Both the position numbers and the translations under genes were made by a program. Shown in pieces: positions 46,623 to 55,800 of a DNA stretch of 64,000 bases. A model generated the notes under the pieces. That model was not told the DNA's origin, ran no database searches, and was given only the letters and a program-made list of their open reading frames with translations. The DNA comes from Pseudooceanicola nanhaiensis. Its GTDB lineage: Bacteria; Pseudomonadota; Alphaproteobacteria; Rhodobacterales; Rhodobacteraceae. Each line of letters starts with the position of its first letter. The first letter of the stretch is position 1. The stretch lies in contig NZ_JAIUZP010000004.1 in the NCBI RefSeq assembly GCF_020171315.1, positions 533,102 to 597,101 of the forward strand, in the 5' to 3' direction.

Positions 46623-47249
46623 CGTGAGAACTCCTAGATATAATACCACCCACAGGATGCAGTGGCCCGGCTCAGTGTCGACATAGGATCAACTGAGGCC
46701 GCTAGGAGACAGATGTTCGAAGGAAGAAGCTTTGCAGTTGTGTGTGTGCAACTATTCAGGCGCAAAAGCAAGGGCTATGTTTCCGGGCCGCCGCGCAACG
46801 AGGTCTGAAAAGACTTTGCTCTTCGCAGCTGTTGCCATTCAGAACTTGCCCTGTTCGGCATCGGTTCCACCCTAACAAGGCCGCGTGACGCACGCCCAGG
46901 ACCGTGCCGGTGTCCAGTGTAAGTGTGAAAGAGCATTGCAATAGCCACCACGCCGGAGGAAGAGCCAGAGAGGATGGTCTTAATTGCCGGCTCCAGGCCT
47001 GTGCTACCGTACCAACGGTGCGAGGGCGCAGGGCAGCTTTTTTAGCCGGGACCAGCCATCCTATATGCCTGTCACCAAGGCCCGCTTCGGGCCGGCGACT
47101 CCAGTCAGACGAGGCGTCCCCCTCCTGAGTGTCATGTCCACTACCTGCGCACTGCCGCCGTTCATGACTTGCACAGCGAATGACCGCTCACCGCCCATTA
47201 GAGCACGGCCTGTCCGAGATGGGCTGGCCAGTTGCTAAGAGGGCACCCG
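46623..47249. other. Csp leader and spacer before the prophage, 627 bases
   Basis: The first about 130 bases contain the cold-shock promoter and leader. The rest to 47249 shows no convincing gene and is of mixed base use. It is the likely left junction of the prophage late region; no att repeat or tRNA was recognised. Confidence 0.4.
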
Positions 47250-47618
47250 CTAGGCTGCGGTATCAGCCTCTCCGCTCACCCAGCCCACACGCTCCATGGC
47301 CTCAAGCACGAAGCGCTCGGCAAGTCGATCAAGGACGCCATCCCCCGGCACGAGCCAGGCAATCGCTTCCGGCACGCTCTCGCGGGCATAGGCGATCGCC
47401 TCGGCCTTCAGCGCGTCGAGGCCACCGCCTGTCCCTTTTCCGAGCGCTGCCTTCGCCCCCGTCATCAACGCCGAATGAAGCGCGTCGCGATGCACAGCGT
47501 CGATTTCAACACCCGCCTTCACTTTGATGTAGGCGGCAGCGCCGTTGATGACCCACGTCAGGAGTGCCCCGAAGAGCGCGAGAAGCGAGGGTGTGAGAAG
47601 GGCCAGAAGGTCGTTCAT
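47250..47618 (-). CDS. Putative holin
   Basis: 122-residue protein with one strong N-terminal membrane segment (LLALFGALLTWVINGAAAYI, about residues 11-30) and a soluble helical C-terminus rich in Ala and Glu. AAAGGA lies about 9 bases before the ATG. It is the last gene of the prophage operon, next to the lysin, the usual place for a holin. No named holin family is recognised, so the call rests on topology and position. Confidence 0.6.
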   Translation of the reverse strand: MNDLLALLTPSLLALFGALLTWVINGAAAYIKVKAGVEIDAVHRDALHSALMTGAKAALGKGTGGGLDALKAEAIAYARESVPEAIAWLVPGDGVLDRLAERFVLEAMERVGWVSGEADTAA

Positions 47619-47730
47619 GAGTTCGTCCTTTCGAGGTGCGCCGGCGGCGCGTGGGGGCCCGGAATAGGGCCGCGGAGAGGACCAGCACGAGGCGCCAGTC
47701 GGTTATGGGAAGAAGCGGGAATCGGATCAC
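47506..47730 (-). CDS. Possible small lysis protein overlapping the holin gene
   Basis: 74-residue ORF whose ATG overlaps the lysin stop (ATGA). It starts MIRFPLLPITDWRLVLVLSA with a short hydrophobic stretch, followed by an Arg-rich segment. Its last 113 bases overlap the holin gene in another frame. The coupled start favours expression, while the overlap and composition speak against it. It could be a spanin-like protein or noise. Confidence 0.25.
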   Translation of the reverse strand: MIRFPLLPITDWRLVLVLSAALFRAPTRRRRTSKGRTHERPSGPSHTLASRALRGTPDVGHQRRCRLHQSEGGC

Positions 47731-48464
47731 GCAAAGGCGCTCTCAGCCGCCGCCTTCGAGGTCAGCTGCGGCAGCCCGCCGGTCGGCAGAGGCACGGTCG
47801 AGGGCCAGCGGAAGCTGGCAGCGGTGAACCGGCTTTTCTCGATCGGCGCGATGCTGACGGTGTTGGACTGGTTGCCCCCGAGGCAGTAGTACCGGGTCGC
47901 GTCCTCGCCCATGACGAAGGCGACATGCCCGCCGCCGTTGCGGATGATCGAGATGACCGCCCCCAGCACCGGAGCGCAGGAGACACCGAACCCGCGCCAG
48001 TTCAACGCCCAGTAGGGATTGACCCCGAGCTGGCCCGGGAAGGTCTCGGCGGGCAGCGTCAGGCGGATGCAGGTCTCGACGAAGTCCCCACACCACGGGA
48101 AGACCGACGGATCGCCAAGCGCGTGGCCGTCGCTGGCGAGGAAAGCCCGCAGCTCGGCGTTGTCGTAGATCTCGTGCAGCCCCTTGAACTTGAGGCCGAC
48201 CTTGATCCAGTCGGGCAGGTTCAGCGTCCCGGTCTCGGCCGGCGCAGCCGGGTCCTTCATCAAAGCCGCCATGGTGAGCGGGCCGACATAGGGGCGCGGC
48301 GCATAGCCGATCGACCGCTTGAAGGCGATGATGGCCGCATTCGTGCGCCGGCCGATGATGCCGTCCACCGGGCCGGGGTCAATGCCATGCGCCTTGAGGC
48401 GCACCTGCGTGGTCATGCGCTCGTCCAGCGTCATCGCACTGTTGTCGGTCTTGCTCAGGGACAT
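47727..48464 (-). CDS. Phage endolysin-like protein (peptidoglycan-binding plus TIGR02594/NlpC-like domain)
   Basis: 245-residue cell-wall enzyme. Residues 12-75 form a peptidoglycan-binding helical domain (RLKAHGIDPGPVDGIIGRRTNAAIIAFKR). The C-terminal half matches the TIGR02594 type, with Cys in FPWCGDFVETCIRL near residue 122 and His in NGGGHVAFVMGE near 161, a Cys/His hydrolase pair. I chose the ATG at 48464 with GGAGAA before it. It probably breaks the host wall at the end of infection. No signal peptide, so a holin is expected. Confidence 0.8.
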   Translation of the reverse strand: MSLSKTDNSAMTLDERMTTQVRLKAHGIDPGPVDGIIGRRTNAAIIAFKRSIGYAPRPYVGPLTMAALMKDPAAPAETGTLNLPDWIKVGLKFKGLHEIYDNAELRAFLASDGHALGDPSVFPWCGDFVETCIRLTLPAETFPGQLGVNPYWALNWRGFGVSCAPVLGAVISIIRNGGGHVAFVMGEDATRYYCLGGNQSNTVSIAPIEKSRFTAASFRWPSTVPLPTGGLPQLTSKAAAESAFA

Positions 48465-48887
48465 GCCGTTTCTCCATGCAAAAGGCCCCGCCGGATGGCA
48501 GGGCAAAAAATCTGGACGGATGGTGAGGATTGCGTCAGGTTGTGAGATGAGCGCGGAGAGGCGTTTGACTAGTTTCCCGTCACATCCCACGTTTGGCCAA
48601 TTCGCGCTCAACTCCCCAAATGCGCCTCAGTTGATTTCAGCGATATCCGGATGCGGTTCGCGCCCCTCTGATCGCCACTGAGGATTTTCGGAAACAGATT
48701 GAGTTATGCGACCCGGGAAAGCTCAAGCATTTCGAAATCCAGACCAAACCCTGCTACTATCATTGAAGCGCACAGTTGCCGGGTCGCGAGCCTCAGGGGT
48801 GCAATCCCCCCTGCAATCCTCTGAGTAGACGCTGACCTAGCTCCCCCGACAACTGTGTGCTTTCAACTCTCCATCGCGGCCCTGCGC
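48465..48887. other. Gap in the lysis region, 423 bases
   Basis: No protein gene seen. It contains the long inverted repeat described at 48768-48860. Confidence 0.5.
48768..48860. ncRNA. Possible structured RNA (93-base inverted-repeat element)
   Basis: Outer 16-base arms GCGCACAGTTGCCGGG (48768-48783) and CCCGACAACTGTGTGC (48845-48860) pair with 14 matches plus a wobble. Inside, CTCAG (48792) pairs with CTGAG (48821), and TGCAATCC occurs twice, 12 bases apart. It does not fold as a tRNA. Strand and function are unknown. Confidence 0.35.
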
Positions 48888-49505
48888 TCACCCCGCCAAG
48901 AGCTGATACGGCACCACATCGGTTCGATCCGGCACGCGCTTTCCGCCGCACTCGTAGTCGAGGACCAGGTACAGCTCGATCCGCCCGGGGAAGAGGTCAG
49001 CGGGCGGGACGATCTCGATGCGGAGCTTCTCGAAGCTGTCCCCGATCTGACGCCGGACGCCGCCCTTGATCAGGCGCGTGCCGGTCAGCGGTACGTTCCG
49101 CGCGTCGGTGAAGAGCGGCGTCCAGTCCATCAGGCGGCAGTTCTTGCCGAGGCGGGTCCGGGCAACAGTCAGCCACAGGACCACTGTCTCGCCCGCCTTG
49201 ACCGGCTCCTCCACGTAGGAAAGCCCCTGCGGTTGCCGGATCACCCTGTCCTCGCCGGTGGCCCGACGCACGTCCTGTGCCAACCCCTCGACCTGATCAG
49301 CGAGTTTCTGGACCGCCCCCTCCGTCGCCAACCGTTCGAATCCGAGTTCTTCGCGGACGGTTGCCACGATCCAGTCCCGGTTCACGGCGTAGAGCCCCGC
49401 CAGCATCAGCAGCATGAGCGGCGTGACCACCGTCACGATCCAGAAGAGATCGCGCAGCAGTCCGATCACCGTGCGAGTGCGCGGCAGCAAGTCTTCCTTG
49501 GTCAC
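48888..49505 (-). CDS. Hypothetical phage membrane protein
   Basis: 205-residue protein with one membrane segment (about 22-44, WIVTVVTPLMLLMLAGLYAV). A short coiled coil (60-80) and a C-terminal beta-rich domain follow, starting near EEPVKAGETVVLWLTVARTR. The start is a GTG with GGAG upstream. Its place between the tail and lysis genes suggests a role at the membrane, for example in lysis control or superinfection exclusion. No family recognised. Confidence 0.65.
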   Translation of the reverse strand: MTKEDLLPRTRTVIGLLRDLFWIVTVVTPLMLLMLAGLYAVNRDWIVATVREELGFERLATEGAVQKLADQVEGLAQDVRRATGEDRVIRQPQGLSYVEEPVKAGETVVLWLTVARTRLGKNCRLMDWTPLFTDARNVPLTGTRLIKGGVRRQIGDSFEKLRIEIVPPADLFPGRIELYLVLDYECGGKRVPDRTDVVPYQLLAG

Positions 49506-49517
49506 AGGGAATCTCCG

Positions 49518-49876
49518 TCAGGTGTAGCGGTACAGCGAGACGGCCAGCCACATGACAAGGCGCCGCCAGACGCTCACGCCATCGGCTGCAAGCGCGTTGT
49601 GGAAGACCGCCCCGGCGGTCATCCGGTCCCACCCTTCGGATAGGAGCCAGTCGTGCAAGGCCGCGGCCTTGAGGTACTCAGGCGCGGCGGGATCGAAGAG
49701 CCAGCGCAACGCCCGAGGGATCGAAACATCAAACTGAAAGCCCAAGGGACGACCACCGCGCAGCCCGTCTCGAGGTGACCGATGAACCAGACGAGGGGCT
49801 CGGTCACAAGAAACAGCCCGCCGCCGAGCGGCTGGCACCAGTTTTGCGCCGTGGTGTATTGGCTCACGAAGGCCAC
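49518..49876 (-). pseudogene. DUF1353-family phage protein, split by a one-base frameshift
   Basis: Residues MAFVSQYTTAQNWCQPLGGG to CAVVVP are read in one frame from the GTG at 49876, then LGFQFDVSIPRALRWLFDP to the stop at 49518 in the -1 frame. Joined at a CCC run (plus strand GGG 49746-49748) they give 119 residues with the DUF1353 pattern (VPxGFxxDxxSxPRALxWL, then KAAALHDWLL). The whole span is one base short of a complete frame. A real deletion, a sequencing error at the homopolymer or a programmed slip are all possible. Confidence 0.65.
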
Positions 49877-50262
49877 CGGCTATCGTCGGCGAAGTCCTCC
49901 GGGATTGCGCCGCTGTCCACCATCGCCCAACTAGCGGCCATGACCTGCTCGACCCACTCCATCCCGGTGGAGGCCAGTTCGACCGCCTGCGCGCCGGTCA
50001 ACTCGTGGATCGTGTTCGCGTCATCCCGGAAGGTCACCGTCTCGGAGGAGCTTGTGGCCGTGATCGCGGCGCCACGCTGGAGGACGGCCAGCATGATGGT
50101 CTGATCGAAGGCCCGCCCGCGCACCGGCACGCTGCCGAAGGAGAGGGTCAACGTCGTGCCAGCATCGAGCCGCTGCGCGCGCTCTTGGTGAAGCGCGGCT
50201 TTCAGGTTGGCCTGCGATACCTCGACGGCCTCGGCAGCCGTGCGCATCCAGTCATTCGGCAT
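49864..50262 (-). CDS. DUF4376-like phage protein
   Basis: 132-residue helical protein. The C-terminal half with RDDANTIHELTGAQAVELASTGMEWVEQVMAASWAM resembles DUF4376, a domain found next to or within tail-fibre-assembly proteins. It lies between the 168-residue gene (11-base overlap) and the DUF1353 gene (13-base overlap). A tail-fibre chaperone role is plausible but not shown by sequence. Confidence 0.6.
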   Translation of the reverse strand: MPNDWMRTAAEAVEVSQANLKAALHQERAQRLDAGTTLTLSFGSVPVRGRAFDQTIMLAVLQRGAAITATSSSETVTFRDDANTIHELTGAQAVELASTGMEWVEQVMAASWAMVDSGAIPEDFADDSRWPS

Positions 50263-50758
50263 TGGTCGCCTCCTCTTCGTCGGCAGGTGCTTCGCTTTTG
50301 GACACGTCCGACATGGGGACGCTCTCGATCAGGACAGGCAGGACCGGGACAGTGCACCAGCCCGCCTCGCCCTGCGCGATGCCGTCGCGCCACGCCACGG
50401 CATAGCTCGGCACATCGACCTCGGCGTCTTCCGCCACCTGCTGGAGGTCGGAGAGGCCCGTGGGGATCACGTAGCAGGTGGCGCTGTCATAGGCGGCGGC
50501 GTCGATCTCGACCTCGCTGCCGCGCCAGTGCGCGGGCCGGTTCGGCACCCGGCTGGCGATGACCGACTGGCACAGCGTCACATGCAGTTCGCCCTCGCTG
50601 TCGCGGTGGACCCCACGCAGGCCGATGGCCCGGGTGGTCGCATTGCCGAGGAACTGGCCGCCATGCTCCAGCGGTGAGAGGTCGAAGCCGTTGATGGTCT
50701 CGCCGTCGAGGACGTAGGCCGCGGGCGCCTTGCGCGTGGCAAGGAACAGGATCTTCAT
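50252..50758 (-). CDS. Hypothetical phage tail-region protein
   Basis: 168-residue acidic protein starting MKILFLATRKAPAAYVLDGE, ending in a Glu/Ala-rich tail. AGGAGGCC is just before the ATG. It follows the fibre gene by 10 bases and overlaps the next gene. No family recognised. Its place suggests a fibre-associated or chaperone protein. Confidence 0.65.
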   Translation of the reverse strand: MKILFLATRKAPAAYVLDGETINGFDLSPLEHGGQFLGNATTRAIGLRGVHRDSEGELHVTLCQSVIASRVPNRPAHWRGSEVEIDAAAYDSATCYVIPTGLSDLQQVAEDAEVDVPSYAVAWRDGIAQGEAGWCTVPVLPVLIESVPMSDVSKSEAPADEEEATNAE

Positions 50759-50768
50759 GGTGGCCTCC

Positions 50769-51959
50769 TTATGCCGGGGTGAACCACTCACCGATCGCGG
50801 TGAGGGCGAAGTCGCCGGTGTTGACCGAGGTGAAGGCGGCAGGGGCGAGCCAGCGCAGGCTCCAGCCAGCATCTGCGCCGGTGCTGCCCGCATCCCCGAT
50901 CAGCCCACCGCTGCCCGGCGTGGCCCGCCCGACCGCGCACTTCGGGAACGACCCGCTCACGAAGTCGACCGGGAAGTCATAGGTGGTCACGTCGCTGCGA
51001 TAGGTGCCGTTCAGATTGGTGGTCGAGGAGACGGTCTCGGCGGTGGTGTTCATGGTGCAAATCTGCGTGCCGTCCGCGAAGCGCACATACTCGCCGTCCG
51101 AGTTGCTGTCCCGTTCGATCAGCGCCCCGGTCGGCACCCCTGCCGCCTCGCTCACGGTCCCCAGAACGGAGCCCTGCGTGAAGAACTCGGTCCAGGCATT
51201 CCAGCCGGAATTGCTCGTCCGGCCGAAGAAGCGATTGCCGTTGTTGGTCACCTCCCCGACGAACTGGATCTTCCGTGCATTGGCGATCTTGATGTGGAAA
51301 CCCGCATAAGACCCGTCGCTCCTCGGCGCGTTGGCCGGCACATTGGTCCCCGCCGCATTCCCTATGAAATGCGTGGTGTCGATGTTGTCGAGGTCATCGG
51401 TCGAAACGTAGTTGTTCGCCGTCCCAAGAAGGCCACCGCCGCCGACCACCAGAGCCCGCCCCGCCGTCACGTCCATCATAGTGGTCTGGATCGCCACCGG
51501 GCGCTTCTGCCAAGTCCCGAAGGTCCCATTGTTCATGGTCCGGCCCCACTCCTCCGCGCCGGTGGTCGGGTAGTTTGCCCGCCAGATCTGGACGCAGTTA
51601 TTCGCGGTCAGGCCCGGAACCACCGTCAACGAGCCGTAGGCATGGGGAAACTCCGCGGGAATGTTCAGCGTGTCCCCATTGGTCGACCAGAACCCGCTGG
51701 TGAGGGCCGTGTTGAGGTCTGCGACCGCGTTTGAGTTCCCACCCCAGCCGAAGGCGCCCACGATCATGCCGCGCCCCGCGGAGGTGTCGGTCACGCTGTC
51801 CTGGAGCGCGTTGCCGAGGATGTCCTGGGGCGTGAGCCCCTCCAGCTCCGGGATGAAGGTGCCGATCAGCCAGGAGAAGAGCGCCAGCGCCCGGTCGTTG
51901 AAGGTGGAGGGGTCATTGAGCGACGGCAGCGTGGGCGCGTCGGTGAAGTCGATACTCAT
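50769..51959 (-). CDS. Phage tail fibre protein with pyocin-knob-like domain
   Basis: 396-residue structural protein. Repeated segments of the pyocin-knob type occur at about 90-150 (SGFWSTNGDTLNIPAEFPHA, then VQIWRANYPTTGAEEWGRTM, then NGTFGTWQK) and 215-265 (GFHIKIANARKIQF, FGRTSNSGWNAWTEFF). The C-terminus (residues 300-396) is a beta-rich receptor-binding-type domain. It is probably the host-recognition fibre. Its start overlaps the stop of the upstream gene. Confidence 0.8.
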   Translation of the reverse strand: MSIDFTDAPTLPSLNDPSTFNDRALALFSWLIGTFIPELEGLTPQDILGNALQDSVTDTSAGRGMIVGAFGWGGNSNAVADLNTALTSGFWSTNGDTLNIPAEFPHAYGSLTVVPGLTANNCVQIWRANYPTTGAEEWGRTMNNGTFGTWQKRPVAIQTTMMDVTAGRALVVGGGGLLGTANNYVSTDDLDNIDTTHFIGNAAGTNVPANAPRSDGSYAGFHIKIANARKIQFVGEVTNNGNRFFGRTSNSGWNAWTEFFTQGSVLGTVSEAAGVPTGALIERDSNSDGEYVRFADGTQICTMNTTAETVSSTTNLNGTYRSDVTTYDFPVDFVSGSFPKCAVGRATPGSGGLIGDAGSTGADAGWSLRWLAPAAFTSVNTGDFALTAIGEWFTPA

Positions 51960-52867
51960 CAGGTCAGCCCTTCGATCTCGAGATTGACGATCGAGACCCC
52001 GGCCTTGCGGAGCGGGATCTCGTAATCCTGGAAGAGGCCGTAGGTCATGACCCCGTAGTTCTTGATGATGTCCTCGGAGGCGAAGTAGACGGTCGGAGCA
52101 TCCCGCCGCGAGTTCAGCCAGCGCTGCGTGCGCGCCGCCCCGGTGGCGGGCATCGAGAAGCGGTAGTTCACCGGATCAGACTTCGCGCGGGGAACGATCG
52201 TCCAGTTGCCGAAGGTGTCCTGCTCCTTGGTGGAGAAGCTGGTCAGCCCGACCGTGGTATCCTCCAGCGTGGTGCCCAGCGTCACCACTCGGCCCAGCAC
52301 GATCTGGCCCACCTCCACCGTGCCGATACCATCCCCGATCGTCAGGTCGATGGCGTAGCCGACATAGGCTGCCAGATCGACGAAGAGCGCCTGCGTCTGG
52401 TAGCTGTCCAGCTCGGTGGTGAAGAAGCTGAACCAGTCCACGATCTCGCTGTCATCGACCAGGGAGAGCGTCGTGTCGTAGGTCTCTGTCGCCCCGGTGT
52501 CGGTCACCTGTACCCGGATCTCCGAGGCCTCGAGCCCGAAGAAGGCGATCCCCGTCACGAGGCTGTCGACCGTGACCCGGTAAGTCACGGTCCCGGCCTT
52601 CGTCACCGGGTCCGCCAGCTTCTGATCGAAGGCCTTCCAGCGGTTCGTGGCGCCGACCTCGAACCACCAGGTGCCGTCGTCGGTGGTGGGATCGTAGCCG
52701 AGGTTGCTGCCCGCCGCGCTCTCGTAGACCTTGTGGGTCGCCAGCACGATCACCTGCTCCGCGGTGGCATAGGTGGTGCCTGCGTCCCACTCGTCGGCGT
52801 CGTCCTCGGTCACGTTGGAGGCCGCGAGCGTGGCATCGGTCATGGCCATGGGGATGATCAGCTTCAT
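51959..52867 (-). CDS. Phage distal tail/tip protein with carbohydrate-binding-type N-terminus
   Basis: 302-residue protein. The N-terminal 75 residues (WDAGTTYATAEQVIVLATHK, WWFEVGATNRWKAFD) resemble the chitin-binding-type module often found in phage tail proteins. The rest is beta-rich and may dock on the tail tip. It lies between the tape measure gene and the fibre gene, overlapping both by a base or few. No specific name is possible. Confidence 0.7.
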   Translation of the reverse strand: MKLIIPMAMTDATLAASNVTEDDADEWDAGTTYATAEQVIVLATHKVYESAAGSNLGYDPTTDDGTWWFEVGATNRWKAFDQKLADPVTKAGTVTYRVTVDSLVTGIAFFGLEASEIRVQVTDTGATETYDTTLSLVDDSEIVDWFSFFTTELDSYQTQALFVDLAAYVGYAIDLTIGDGIGTVEVGQIVLGRVVTLGTTLEDTTVGLTSFSTKEQDTFGNWTIVPRAKSDPVNYRFSMPATGAARTQRWLNSRRDAPTVYFASEDIIKNYGVMTYGLFQDYEIPLRKAGVSIVNLEIEGLT

Positions 52868-55800
52868 CAGGCGGCCCTTTCCGGCGGTGTGCCAATGGTG
52901 TCGTCCTTCACGGCCAGCTTGCGGAGCTTGGCGAGGTCGCTGGCCTGCGAGAGCCCCAGCTGGCGCTGCTCGTCCTTCAGGTCCGCCAGCTCGGCCCGCA
53001 GGCGGCGCAGTTCCTCGACCACCCCGCGATTGCCGAGCAGGTCGCTGGTCTGGGGCGCGCTGTAGTAGCGGGCCGGGCCGGTGACCTCGAGTTCCGGGCC
53101 ATTCTCGCCCACCAGCCGCAGGCCGCCCGCGTGCAGCCCGCCCATGGCAAAGGCCGGCACCCCGCCCATGGTGCGGATCTGCTGGCGCAGCGTCTCCATC
53201 TGCTGCGCCAGCTGCGTCGGCTGGCCGAGAAGCGCCTGCAGCTGGTCCTCCAGCCCGCCCTCGCCCCAGAAGGCATCGGAGAAGGCCGTGAGGTCGGCGC
53301 CGGTGCCGTATTCGACATGGCTGGCCCGGTAGGTGATGTAGCCCTCGGGGCTGACCGCGAGCCCGGCATCGCCCGTGCCGTTGCGCAGGCTGACGCCGGT
53401 TTCCGCCTCCAGCGCCTCGATCTGGGAGATGATCGAGGAGGCCTGCGACACGACGCCCGCGCGCGCATCGGAGACCGCGGCCAGCTGCTGCTGCAGGCCG
53501 GTCAGCGCAGCGCTGCGTTCCCGCTGCAGCGTGTCGGCCGCCACCGCCGCGCGCAGTTCATCCAGCGCCGCCTTCAGCGCGGTGAAGGGCGCGGTGATGT
53601 TGCGGCTCAGTTCATCCTCGAACCAGGCCGAGAAGGCGGTGGAGGGTTCGAAGACGACCGTGCCGTTGAGGGTCACCTTGCCCGAGACGCTGCCCGCGAT
53701 CATGTCGAGCAGGGTCTTCTCCCGTCCGGTCAGGCCGGAGAGGTCCACCGCGCCGTCGATGATCTTGGTGATCGTGGTGCTGCCGGCGGCGATCTGGCCC
53801 AGGAAGCTGTAGCCCGCGCCGGTGATCTCGCCCGTCCGGATCGAGGCAAGGATGCCGCGCGCCACCGAGCCGTCGCCCGCGAAGAGCTGACGGAGGTAGT
53901 CGAAGCCCCATGCGCCGATCGCGCCCGCGCTGGTCTGGCCGGTGATGGCGCGCAGCGTGTCGCCGTCGCCCGCGTAGAGCTGGCGCAGGTACTCCAGCCC
54001 CCAGGCCCCGATGCGGCCGGAGCTGGTCTGGCCAATGATCCCGCGCAGCGTGTCGCCGCTGCCCTCGAAGAGCTGGTTGAGGTAGTTGAAGCCCCACGCC
54101 CCGATGCCGCCCGAGTTGGTCTTGCCGGTGATCCCGCGCAGGACCGAGCCCGTGCCCATGAAGAGCTGCGAGAGGTAGCTGAAGCCCCAGCTGCCGACCC
54201 CGCCCGTGCTCATGGCCGCCGTGACGCCGCGCTTGGTGTAGCCGTCCCCGCTGAACAGTTGCGAGAGATAGCTAAATCCCCAGTTCTGGACGCCGCCGGA
54301 GGACATGGCCGCGGTGATGCCACGCTTGGTGAAGGCTTCCCCGTCGAAGAGTTGCGACAGGTAGTTGAAGCCCCACGCGGCCACGTTGCCCGAGGACATC
54401 GCTGCCGTGATCCCGCGCTTGGTCGCACCATCCCCGTCGAAGAGCTGGAAGAGGTAGTTGAACCCCCAGTCCCCGATGTTGCCGGAGGACATGGCAGCGG
54501 TGATCCCCCGCTTCGTGAAGCCGATGCCCTCGAATATCTGCCCGAGGTAGTCAAAGCCCCAGCTGCCGATGCTGCCCGAGGACATTGCGGCGGTGATGCC
54601 GCGCTTGGTGGTGCCCGCGCCTGCGAAGAGCTGTGCCAGGTAGTTGAAGCCCCACGCGCCGATGTCGCCGCTGTCCGTCTGCCCGACGATGCCGCGGGTG
54701 ATCTCCCCTGCCCCGGCGAAGAGCTGCGCGAGATAGTTGAGGCCCCAGTTCCCGATCCCCGAGGCGTTCATCTTGGCATAGATCGCGCGGGCCACCTCGC
54801 CGTCACCCTCCACCAGCTGATCGAGGTAGTTGAGGCTCAGCCCCACGAGGCCGCCGGTCAGGACCTCCGCCTGCACGATCCGGTTCACCGGATCATCGCC
54901 GGAGGACAGGGTTTCGAGGAAGTCGAGCGCGAGGCCGCTGAGGCTGCCCGTGGCGATCATCGCGGTGATCGAGCGCCAGACATCGGGCTGGCCGCTGGCC
55001 AGTTCCTCGATGAAGGTGCGCCCGATGTCCTTGATCCCCCGGCTGTCGAGATAGCCGCCGATGGTGCGCGCGTTCCATTTCTTCCCGCTGGTCAGCTGGT
55101 CGAGGAACATGACGTCGAAGGTCGTGATGCCGAGCGGGTTCACCACGGCGCTGATCGTGTGCAGCGTCGTCAGGCTCCCGGTCAGCAGCAGGGTCCGCTC
55201 GTCTTCCGTCAGGCTGTCCGCGAAGGCCATGGCAATGGTGATGCCGCGCACGGCGTCGGTGTTGGCCTCCAGCAGCAGCGCCGAAACCTGCGGATCGAGC
55301 CCTTCGGAGAGCGTGCCGAGGATGTTGACGACATATTGCCCTTGCTGATCCAGCAGGACCTTGCGCGCGTCATCGGACAGGCTGTCGGAGAAGGCCGCTT
55401 CGATCATCAGCGCGAAGGTGCTGGCGTCCGTCGTGATGATGTCGCGCACCTCCTTCGAGGTCGCGGCATCGAGCGAGGCGGTGATCGCCACCGAGTAGGC
55501 TCCGATGTTGCCGAGCGCGAGCGCAATGGCGTCCTCGTCCGCATCCGAGGCAAGCGCCACGTTGACCACCCGGGACAGCTCGGAGGAGCCTGCCAGCGCA
55601 ACCCGCATCTCCTTGCCGGTGAGCGTGGAGCCCATCACCATGTTGACCGTGCGGGTGAGCGAGGTCACGTCGTCCAGCGCCAGCCGCATCAGGTTCGGGC
55701 TCAGCTCCTCGCCCAGCACGAAGTCCACGGTCTTCATGTGCTCGGAGGCCGCGTTCACCGCGAGGAAGCGCAGATCCGGGGTCAGGTCCTTGGCGGTCAC

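Noticed and set aside
46756..46941. 61-codon minus-strand open frame with several Cys
   Set aside because: No ribosome-binding site, no family pattern, and it lies in the csp-prophage spacer.
48768..48860. tRNA gene or tRNA attachment site
   Set aside because: The arms are too long for an acceptor stem, and no anticodon or T-arm consensus is present.
53746..55047. CRISPR-like array because of regular spacing
   Set aside because: The units are 93 bases, fully coding, vary throughout and have no constant repeat/spacer structure.
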